NCBI GenBank assembly: GCA_050433985.1
Contig: JBNPWE010000002.1
Location: 124,001-188,000 of the forward strand
DNA: 64,000 nt
Source: JACIYW01 sp014359745
Lineage (GTDB): Bacteria > Pseudomonadota > Alphaproteobacteria > Rhodobacterales > Rhodobacteraceae
Reading direction: 5' to 3'
In this document: positions 50,448-57,446 of the stretch, in pieces
Numbering within the stretch: the first letter of the stretch is position 1
Layout of the letters: the number at the start of each line of letters is the position of its first letter
The notes under the pieces: generated by a model
The model's input: the letters and a program-made list of their open reading frames with translations, nothing else
What the model was told of the DNA's origin: nothing
Databases searched by the model: none
Translations under genes and position numbers: made by a program

Positions 50448-51722
50448 ATGGACAAGGCGGTGGATCAGTCGCAGGCCCCATGGGGCGATCATGCGCGCGC
50501 AACAGCGGTTGCGCGGCGGCGGGTGTTCTATATTCCCGGCTACGATCCCTTTCCCGCGCGCCGCTACCGCGAACTTTATCGGCGCGAGGGCCGGGATCAG
50601 GCGCGTATCTCGGGCTATGGGCTGACGCAGCATCCGCCCCGCGCCGCCGACCGCTTCGGATGGGAGGTGACGGGCGATATCGACGGTCAAACCACCCGCG
50701 CCCGGATAGAGGTTCTGGGCTGGTCGGATATCGTGCAGGGGTCGATGCAGACCGGCGTTCTGGCCACCTATTGGCAGATGCTGCGCACGGCGTGGGTCTA
50801 TTTCGGATCGGGGGCGTTCTGGCGGCTGGCACGGCTGCGCAAGGGGCCTGCGGTGGCCTCGCTTTATCCGGTCGGCATCCTGCTGGGGCAACTGGTTGTG
50901 GCGCTGGTCGCGGGCGGGCTGATCACCTGGATCATCGCGGCGCTGTTGGCGCTGGGCCTGGGCGACGGACTGGCCTTTGATGTGGCGGGGGCGGGGGCGG
51001 GTGTATGGTGCGCGGCCCTGATCTTGCGCCGGTTTCAGGCCGCGGATCACCGCATCCTCGCCTATTATCTGATGCACGATTATGCCTTTACCGCCAGCCG
51101 CAACGGCGCCAACCCGCCGGAACTGGAGGCGCGGATGGCGCAATTCGCCGCCGTGATCGGTGCCGCGCTGCAAGATGACAGTGTGGATGAGGTGCTGGTG
51201 GTCGGCCATTCATCGGGGGCGCATATCGCGGTTTCGGTGCTGTCGGATCTGATCCGGGCCGGGCGGGTGCGCGCCCATGGGCCGGCGCTGTCTTTGCTGA
51301 CACTGGGGCAGGTGGTGCCGATGGTGTCGTTCCTGCCCGGCGCGCGCCGGTTGCGGGCCGATCTGGCGTTTCTGTCGACGCAAGACCTGATCACCTGGGT
51401 CGATGTGTCGGCGCCCGGTGACGGCTGCGCCTTTGCGCTGTGCGATCCGGTGTCGGTGTCGGGCATGGCGGGGCCGGGCAAACGCTGGCCGCTGGTGGTT
51501 TCGGCGGCCTTCACCCAAACGCTAAGCCCGCAGCGCTGGAAGGAATTGCGCTGGCAGTTCTTTCGCCTGCATTTCCAGTATCTTTCGGCCTTTGATCAGC
51601 CCGGCGATTACGATTACTTCCAGATCACCGCCGGGCCGATGACGCTGGCCGCGCGCTATGCCGGGCGCCCACCATCCAAAACGCGGGTCGAGAGGGCGGC
51701 GTCGGGATATACCAGCACATGA
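50448..51722 (+). CDS. Alpha/beta-hydrolase-like membrane protein paired with a P450
   Basis: This 424-residue protein has an N-terminal beta-strand start (RRRVFYIPGYDPFPARRY), two membrane segments (about 138-195), and a serine-hydrolase nucleophile elbow VVGHSSGAH (GHSSG at 253-257). A distal HFQYLSAFDQPGDYDYFQIT segment supplies acids and aromatics. This looks like a lipase/esterase fold interrupted by a membrane hairpin. No named family was recognised. The stop overlaps the P450 start by 4 bases (ATGA), so the two are translated together and likely act on one hydrophobic substrate. Confidence 0.72.
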   Translation: MDKAVDQSQAPWGDHARATAVARRRVFYIPGYDPFPARRYRELYRREGRDQARISGYGLTQHPPRAADRFGWEVTGDIDGQTTRARIEVLGWSDIVQGSMQTGVLATYWQMLRTAWVYFGSGAFWRLARLRKGPAVASLYPVGILLGQLVVALVAGGLITWIIAALLALGLGDGLAFDVAGAGAGVWCAALILRRFQAADHRILAYYLMHDYAFTASRNGANPPELEARMAQFAAVIGAALQDDSVDEVLVVGHSSGAHIAVSVLSDLIRAGRVRAHGPALSLLTLGQVVPMVSFLPGARRLRADLAFLSTQDLITWVDVSAPGDGCAFALCDPVSVSGMAGPGKRWPLVVSAAFTQTLSPQRWKELRWQFFRLHFQYLSAFDQPGDYDYFQITAGPMTLAARYAGRPPSKTRVERAASGYTST

Positions 51723-53197
51723 CCGATCTGCCGCCGAAACCGCAGCCGCGCCCCGACCGCGTGTCGTTGTGGCGATATCTGCGGCTGTTTCGCCGTGACA
51801 TCCTGTCGGCGCAGCCCGCGCGGCTTTACCGCGCCCGGATGGCCGAATTCCGCACCCCGTTCTTTCGGTCTTTCATGCTGAATGAACCCGATCTGATCCG
51901 CGAGGTGCTGAACATCCGCCCGCGCGATTTCCCCAAATCGGGCCGGATATCCGAAGGGTTGAAACCGCTTCTGGGGCGGTCGGTGTTCCTGACCAATGGC
52001 GCGGTCTGGGAACGTCAGCGCCGCGTCATCGATCCGGCATTCGAGGGCGGGCGGGTGCGCGACAGCTTTGCCGCGATCTGGGCGGCGGGGCAGGCGGCCA
52101 CCGCCCGCCTTGCCCCCGGCGTGATCGAGGCAGAGGCCGAGATGAGCCATGCCGCCGCCGATGTGATCTTTCGCACCCTGTTCTCGATCCCGATCGAGGA
52201 TGAGGTGGCGGCAGCGGTGTTTTCGCGGTTTCGCGCCCATCAGCGCGGTCAGCCGATCCTGAACCTTGCCGCCTTTGTGCCGCTGCCCGGCTGGATGCCG
52301 CGCCTGCACCGCCCCGGCACCAGGGCCACCGCCCGCGATATCCGCGCCCTGATCACCCGCCTGACCAATGCGCGCGCCGCCGCGATTGCCGACGGCACCG
52401 CCCCCGACGATCTGGCGACCCGGATCATGACCACCGCCGACCCCGAAACCGGAACCCGGTTCGATGCCGCCGAGATGGTCGATCAGGTCGCGATATTCTT
52501 TCTGGCGGGCCATGAAACCAGCGCCTCGGCGCTGGCCTGGGCGCTATACCTGCTGGCCACCCATCCGCAGGCGCAAGATCGCGTGGCCGCCGAGGCGCAG
52601 GCGATGGACATGGAAAACCCATCCTTCGCAATGCTTTCCGGGTTGAAGTTTACACGGGATGTGTTCCGCGAGGCGCTGCGCCTTTACCCGCCGGTGCCGA
52701 TGATGGTGCGCGAGACCACCAGGGCCGAGGTGTTTCGCGGCCGTCCCGCCCCGAAGGGCGCGCAGATCGTGCTCAGCCCCTGGCACCTGCACCGCAATGA
52801 TCGCCACTGGGCCAATCCCGATGCCTTCGATCCCGACCGTTGGCAGACCGACGCGGGGCGCACAGCAGCGCGTGGGGCCTATCTGCCGTTCTCCGCCGGG
52901 CCGCGCGTCTGCCCCGGTGCGGGCTTTGCGATGATCGAGGGGCCGGTGCTTCTGGCGCAACTTGTCCGCGCCTTCCGCTTTGCCGCCCTGCCGGGTGATG
53001 TGCCGGTGCCGGTGGCGCATCTGACCGTGCGTGCGCGCGACGGTATCCGCCTATGCCTGACCCCGCGCGACGCCGCGGCAAAGGGGGTGGGCGCGCCCGT
53101 CTCTGGCGCGCCCACCCCCCTTTCACATCCTCTCGAAAAAAATACTCATTCTACTGCCCAACCCCACGCAACACCTGATCGGGATGATGCCGATTGA
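51719..53197 (+). CDS. Cytochrome P450
   Basis: This 492-residue P450 has the I-helix oxygen motif FLAGHETSAS (AGHET at 263-267), ExxR at 318-321 (EALR), and the heme-binding loop FSAGPRVCPGAGFAM with Cys398. There is no N-terminal anchor. The family core ends near residue 450. The last 40 residues (DAAAKGVGAPVSGAP...) are low in complexity and are read partly through copy F of the dispersed intergenic element, so the original stop was probably lost. It is coupled with the hydrolase upstream. The substrate is unknown, perhaps a fatty acid or terpenoid. Confidence 0.93.
   Translation: MTDLPPKPQPRPDRVSLWRYLRLFRRDILSAQPARLYRARMAEFRTPFFRSFMLNEPDLIREVLNIRPRDFPKSGRISEGLKPLLGRSVFLTNGAVWERQRRVIDPAFEGGRVRDSFAAIWAAGQAATARLAPGVIEAEAEMSHAAADVIFRTLFSIPIEDEVAAAVFSRFRAHQRGQPILNLAAFVPLPGWMPRLHRPGTRATARDIRALITRLTNARAAAIADGTAPDDLATRIMTTADPETGTRFDAAEMVDQVAIFFLAGHETSASALAWALYLLATHPQAQDRVAAEAQAMDMENPSFAMLSGLKFTRDVFREALRLYPPVPMMVRETTRAEVFRGRPAPKGAQIVLSPWHLHRNDRHWANPDAFDPDRWQTDAGRTAARGAYLPFSAGPRVCPGAGFAMIEGPVLLAQLVRAFRFAALPGDVPVPVAHLTVRARDGIRLCLTPRDAAAKGVGAPVSGAPTPLSHPLEKNTHSTAQPHATPDRDDAD
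53118..53148 (-). repeat. Dispersed intergenic element, copy F (inside the P450 3' end)
   Basis: On the minus strand it reads GAGTATTTTTTTCGAGAG then GATGTGAAAG. It lies 59 bases 3' of the iron-binding protein stop (53207) in that gene's sense orientation. On the plus strand it encodes residues SHPLEKNTHS of the P450 tail. Confidence 0.85.
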
Positions 53198-53206
53198 ACC
53201 ACACCC

Positions 53207-54205
53207 CTAGCCGTCGAAATCGACCTCTTCCATGATCCTCAACGCCTTGGCGCGCAGATCGGCGATTGTGTTCAGATCGGTGGTGTCGGGCGTAAATGTG
53301 CCCCAGCTTTTGACCAACGGCGAGGGTTCGGCCCCGGCCAGAACCGGGAATTCATCGTTCAGATCGGCGTAAATTTCCTGCGCCTCGGGCGAGACCAGAA
53401 ATTCCATCAGTTGCAACGCCTCTGCCCGGTTGGGCGCGGCCTTGGTCATACCGACGCCCGAAATGTTTATATGGGTGCCGCCATCCTCGAATTGCGGATA
53501 GACGATGCGCACCGACTCCGCCCAGGCCTTCTGTTCTGGATCGGCCAGCATCGCGCCCATGTAATAGGTGTTGGTCAGCGAGATGTCGCATTCCCCGGCC
53601 CAGATCGCCTTGACCTGCGCGCGGTCATTGCCCTGCGGTTTGCGCGCCAGATTGGCCTTGACGCCTGCGGCCCAGTCGCGGGCGTAATCCGCGTCATGAT
53701 GCGCGATCACCGCCGCCAGTAGCGCCAGATTGTAATCATGCACGCCCGACCGCGAACAGATCCGGCCGCGCCATTTCTCATCGGTCAGCGCCTCATAGGT
53801 CGTGACCTCGCCATCCGCGACCCGTTCTTTCGAGGCATAGACAACCCGCGCCCGCGTCGTCAGCGCAAACCACAGGTTTTCGGGGCTTTGCAGTTCGGCG
53901 GGAACGGCGGCTTCCAGCGTTTCGCTGTCAACCGGCTGCAAGACGCCCGCATCGGCGATCTGCTTGAGGTTGGCCACATCCACCGTCATCACCAGATCGG
54001 CGGGCGAACGATCACCTTCGGCGCGCAGGCGTTCCACGATGCCCTTGTCGACAAACGCAAGGTTCACCGCGATGCCGGTCTTTTCGGTAAAGGCATCGGT
54101 CACCGGCCGGATCAGGAAATCCTGCCGGGTGGTGTAGATGTTCACATCGGCAAGAGCGGGCGCGGCACCCAGAAGGGCGGTGGCAAGGGCGAGGCGAGAG
54201 ATCAT
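53207..54205 (-). CDS. Fe(III) ABC transporter substrate-binding protein
   Basis: This 332-residue periplasmic protein has a signal peptide (SRLALATALLGAAPALA) and then VNIYTTRQDFLIRPVTDAF, the start of FbpA/FutA-type ferric-binding proteins. Iron ligands are expected among Tyr residues in SLTNTYYMGAM (the Tyr pair) and the early Tyr. It delivers Fe(III) to an FbpBC-type permease, which is not adjacent. A promoter with a good -35 lies 31 bases upstream. It converges on the P450, the stops being 9 bases apart. Confidence 0.92.
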   Translation of the reverse strand: MISRLALATALLGAAPALADVNIYTTRQDFLIRPVTDAFTEKTGIAVNLAFVDKGIVERLRAEGDRSPADLVMTVDVANLKQIADAGVLQPVDSETLEAAVPAELQSPENLWFALTTRARVVYASKERVADGEVTTYEALTDEKWRGRICSRSGVHDYNLALLAAVIAHHDADYARDWAAGVKANLARKPQGNDRAQVKAIWAGECDISLTNTYYMGAMLADPEQKAWAESVRIVYPQFEDGGTHINISGVGMTKAAPNRAEALQLMEFLVSPEAQEIYADLNDEFPVLAGAEPSPLVKSWGTFTPDTTDLNTIADLRAKALRIMEEVDFDG

Positions 54206-54235
54206 TGTTGACTCCTTTAGTCATGATTGCGCGCC

Positions 54236-54264
54236 CATTAAGCGGGTTTTGTGGCCGGGGTCAA
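54236..54264 (-). promoter_or_regulatory. Candidate promoter of the iron-binding protein gene
   Basis: On the minus strand TTGACC (54264-54259) and TTAATG (54241-54236) are 17 bases apart. Upstream is a dyad CTGATT...AATCAG. No clear Fur, Irr or Iron-Rhodo box was recognised. Confidence 0.5.
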
Positions 54265-54287
54265 TATCTGATTGTTTTACTATGAAA

Positions 54288-55106
54288 TCAGGTTTCGCCG
54301 CGCTCCGCCCGCTTGGCCGCCTGCCAAAGCGCCTCCATCTCGTCCAGCGACGCCTCGGCCGGCCCGCGCCCCCGTTCGGCAAGGCCTGCCTCTATATGGC
54401 GGAACCGCCGGGTGAATTTGGCATTGGTGCCGCGCAGCGCCGCCTCTGGGTCCACCCCCAGATGCCGGGCCAGATTGGCGACGGCAAACAGCAGATCGCC
54501 AATCTCATCGGTTATTTCAGCCTGTGACAGGGTCGCGCGCGCCGCCACCACCTCGCGCGCCTCTTCGGCGATCTTGTCGATCACCTGGCCTGCGTCGGGC
54601 CAGTCGAAACCCACCCGCGCCGCGCGTTTTTGCAGCTTGAGCGCCCGCAACAGCGCGGGCAGCCCCAGCGCCACATCATCCAGAACCCCGCCCGCATCGC
54701 GCGCCGCGCGCTCTGCCGCTTTCATCGCTTCCCAATCGGCGGTCTGCTGGGCCGGGGTCTTGTCGCGGCTGGCCGCGCCGAACACATGTGGGTGACGCGC
54801 TACCATCTTGTCGGATATGCCGCGCACCACCGTGTCGAAATCGAAATGCCCGGCCTCGGTGCCGATTTCGGCGTGATAAACCACCTGCAACAGCAGATCG
54901 CCCAGCTCCCCCTCCAGATCGGGCCAGTTGCGCCGCGCGATGGCATCGGCCACCTCATAGGCTTCTTCGATCGTATAGGGGGCGATCGTGTCGAAATCCT
55001 GCACGATATCCCAAGGGCAGCCGGTTTCAGGATCGCGCAACCGGCGCATGATGGCGCGCAAGCGGGCGATGCCGCCCTCTGGATCAAGGATCAGGTCATC
55101 ATGCAT
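54288..55106 (-). CDS. mazG: Nucleoside triphosphate pyrophosphohydrolase MazG
   Basis: This 272-residue protein has two MazG domains. The N-terminal one shows CPWDIVQDFDTIAPYTIEEAYEVADA and ELGDLLLQVVYHAEI with the EExxE/ExxD metal pattern; the C-terminal one shows KIAEEAREVVAA and DEIGDLLFAVANLAR. It hydrolyses dNTPs/NTPs to the monophosphate and PPi, removing aberrant nucleotides. The length is normal. It diverges from the rhodanese gene across a 127-base gap that contains an 11-bp direct repeat (CAGACCATCCG twice, 55137-55158). Confidence 0.95.
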   Translation of the reverse strand: MHDDLILDPEGGIARLRAIMRRLRDPETGCPWDIVQDFDTIAPYTIEEAYEVADAIARRNWPDLEGELGDLLLQVVYHAEIGTEAGHFDFDTVVRGISDKMVARHPHVFGAASRDKTPAQQTADWEAMKAAERAARDAGGVLDDVALGLPALLRALKLQKRAARVGFDWPDAGQVIDKIAEEAREVVAARATLSQAEITDEIGDLLFAVANLARHLGVDPEAALRGTNAKFTRRFRHIEAGLAERGRGPAEASLDEMEALWQAAKRAERGET

Positions 55107-55233
55107 CGTCAGCCCCTTCGCCTACAGCCCGTTCCACAGACCATCCGCAGACCATCCGCAGTTTCCCGAGTTGTCATAACGGCCGCAAAGGCCCATTGTA
55201 AATCAAACCGCATCTTGTTCAGGAGGAACCGCC

Positions 55234-56145
55234 ATGCGCGCAGTTATCCGTGTTTTTCTTGCGTTCTGGATCGGGCTGGCCGCAGCCGCCCATGCCGAAC
55301 GGCTGACCACGCAGCCGCTGGTCGATCCCGCCTGGCTGGCCGCGCATCTCAACACCGCAGGTATGGTTATCGTCGATGTCCGAGACCCGGTCGGCGGCAC
55401 CAGTGCCTATGATACCGGCCATGTGCCCGGCGCCGTCAGCGCCCCCTACGCCAGCTATGGCTGGCGCGAAGAGGTGGGCGGCGTGCCGGGCATGCTGCCC
55501 CCGGTGGAAAAGATCGCCGCCCGCATCGGCGCGCTTGGGGTGACGAACGACACCCAGGTGGTCATCGTGGCCGAAGGCGCCAATTCGACCGAATTCGGCA
55601 AGGCCACCCGCGTCTACTGGACGTTTCGGGTGCTGGGCCATGACGCGGTGACGATCCTTGATGGCGGTTATCGCGCCTGGCTGGCCGATGGTCAGGCAAC
55701 GGCACCGATGGCGACCGCGCCGGTCCCCGCCACCTTCACCGCCGATTTCCAGCCACAACTGGTCGCGACCACCGATCAGGTGCGCGCCGCCATCGGTCAG
55801 GGCGTCAACCTGGTCGATGGCCGCCCCGATGCGCAATATCGCGGGCTGGAAAAGTCGCCGGTGGCGCGGGTGCCCGGAACCCTGCCGGGTGCGGTCAGCC
55901 TGCCGCATTCGAACGTTTACACGGGCACGGAATTTGCCGGGCATGATGCGGTGGCCCGCCTGTCGGCCCTTGCCGGGGTAAAGGACACGCAGCCCACCAT
56001 CACCTTCTGCAACACTGGGCACTGGGCCTCTATCGCGTGGTTTGCGCTGTCCGAGGTGGAAAAGCGGCCAAATGTGGCGATGTATGATGGTTCGATGGCC
56101 GATTGGACCCGCGATCCCGCCAACCAGGTGGTGGTCAGGAACTGA
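55234..56145 (+). CDS. Periplasmic tandem-rhodanese sulfurtransferase
   Basis: This 303-residue secreted protein has a signal peptide (VIRVFLAFWIGLAAAAHA) and two rhodanese domains. The first (about 30-150) has the CH2A/B-like VDVRDPVGG..YDTGHVPGAV but no active Cys; the second (about 170-303) has the catalytic loop FCNTGHWAS (Cys near 263). It would transfer sulfane sulfur from thiosulfate or 3-mercaptopyruvate in the periplasm. Start ATG 55234 has a perfect AGGAGG. It is followed 26 bases later by a YeeE/YedE transporter, its probable partner. Confidence 0.93.
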   Translation: MRAVIRVFLAFWIGLAAAAHAERLTTQPLVDPAWLAAHLNTAGMVIVDVRDPVGGTSAYDTGHVPGAVSAPYASYGWREEVGGVPGMLPPVEKIAARIGALGVTNDTQVVIVAEGANSTEFGKATRVYWTFRVLGHDAVTILDGGYRAWLADGQATAPMATAPVPATFTADFQPQLVATTDQVRAAIGQGVNLVDGRPDAQYRGLEKSPVARVPGTLPGAVSLPHSNVYTGTEFAGHDAVARLSALAGVKDTQPTITFCNTGHWASIAWFALSEVEKRPNVAMYDGSMADWTRDPANQVVVRN

Positions 56146-56171
56146 TACGGTCCAACGAAGGAGCCTGCGCA

Positions 56172-57377
56172 ATGCACCCGAGCCAACCGGCCACAACGGT
56201 GGCGTTTCTCGGCACTCTGCCCCGCCCCAGTCGCGCGGCGATTCTGGTCGCGGCTGTCGGATTTGTTGCCGTGCCGCTGTTGCTTGGCCAGATCGTCAGC
56301 CTGCGTCAGGGGCTGTTGTTCCTGATCGGCGGGCTGATGGGGGTCACACTTTACCACGCCGCCTTCGGGTTCACCGGCGGCTGGCGGGCGCTGGTGATTG
56401 ACCGGCGCGGCCGTTCGATGCGGGCGCAGATGCTGATGGTGGCGGCGGCGGCGGTGGTGATCCTGCCGATGCTTCAGGCGGGCACGTTTCTGGGCCAGCC
56501 GCTGGCGGGGGCCATCGCGCCCACCGGCATCTCGGTGCTTGTCGGCGCGGCCCTTTTCGGCATGGGGATGCAGCTTGGCGGCGGCTGCGGATCGGGGACG
56601 CTGTTCACGGTGGGCGGCGGGTCGGTACGGATGCTGATCACGCTGATCTTCTTTTGCATCGGTGCGCTGATCGGCACCGCCCATCTTGGCTGGTGGATGG
56701 CGCTGCCGTCGCTGGGCACCATCAGCCTGGGCAAAAGCCTGGGCACATCGGGGGCGCTGGCGGTGACGTTGGCCGGGCTTGGCGCGGTTGCGCTGCTCAC
56801 GGTCGGGGTGGAACTGCGCCGCCACGGCCGACTGGAAGCCGCGGCACCCGCCGCCCGCCACGGCCTGTGGCGCCTTGCCCGTGGCCCCTGGCCGCTGTTT
56901 GGCGGCGGCCTGATCCTTGCCGCCCTCAACATCGCCACCTTGATGACGGCGGGGCATACCTGGTCGGTGACTTATGGCTTTGGCCTCTGGGCTGCCAAGA
57001 TATCGCAGGTCGCGGGCCTCGATGTGGCAAGCTGGCCGTTCTGGTCCACAGCTTTTTCCGCCCGCGCGCTGGAACGCCCGGTGATCTTTGACACAACCTC
57101 GGTGATGAACTTCGGCATCATCCTTGGCGCGGCCCTTGCCGCGGGGCTTGCCGGGCGCTTCGCCCCCAAGGTTGATCTGTCTCCGGGTTCGGTTGCCGCC
57201 GCTGTCATCGGTGGGCTGCTGCTTGGCTATGGCGCGCGGCTGGGCTTTGGCTGCAACATCGGCGCGCTGTTTTCCGGCATCGCCTCGGGCAGCCTGCACG
57301 GCTGGCTCTGGTTCGCCTCGGCCTTCGCGGGCACCATCATCGGCACCCGCCTGCGCCCGATTTTCGGCCTTGGCTGA
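56172..57377 (+). CDS. YeeE/YedE (TsuA-like) sulfur-compound transporter, one-piece form
   Basis: This membrane protein of about 401 residues has two homologous halves of the DUF395 fold. The cysteine motifs are MQLGGGCGSGTLFTVGGG in the first half and LGYGARLGFGCNIGALFSGI in the second. This matches TsuA-type thiosulfate uptake channels. The preceding periplasmic rhodanese can supply or process the sulfur substrate, so the two genes form a sulfur import unit. ATG 56172 follows GAAGGAGCCTGCGCA. A split-gene version of the same transporter family occurs at 43.1-44.0 kb. Confidence 0.92.
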   Translation: MHPSQPATTVAFLGTLPRPSRAAILVAAVGFVAVPLLLGQIVSLRQGLLFLIGGLMGVTLYHAAFGFTGGWRALVIDRRGRSMRAQMLMVAAAAVVILPMLQAGTFLGQPLAGAIAPTGISVLVGAALFGMGMQLGGGCGSGTLFTVGGGSVRMLITLIFFCIGALIGTAHLGWWMALPSLGTISLGKSLGTSGALAVTLAGLGAVALLTVGVELRRHGRLEAAAPAARHGLWRLARGPWPLFGGGLILAALNIATLMTAGHTWSVTYGFGLWAAKISQVAGLDVASWPFWSTAFSARALERPVIFDTTSVMNFGIILGAALAAGLAGRFAPKVDLSPGSVAAAVIGGLLLGYGARLGFGCNIGALFSGIASGSLHGWLWFASAFAGTIIGTRLRPIFGLG

Positions 57378-57387
57378 CCGCGCCCCG

Positions 57388-57420
57388 CATTTCATCTTGG
57401 CCCAAATACTCAAATTCGCC
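57388..57420 (-). repeat. Weak member of the dispersed intergenic element family
   Basis: On the minus strand it reads GAGTATTTGGGCCAAGATGA, the same pattern as the weak copy at 46.4 kb. It is 27 bases 3' of the gyrA stop (57447) in the sense orientation. Confidence 0.55.
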
Positions 57421-57446
57421 GCAGACGCGCGCACCGCGCAGGGGGC

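Noticed and set aside
54180..54290. Iron-responsive operator upstream of the Fe(III)-binding protein
   Set aside because: Only a loose CTGATT/AATCAG dyad with 12-base spacing; it does not match Fur, Irr or Iron-Rhodo patterns that I know.
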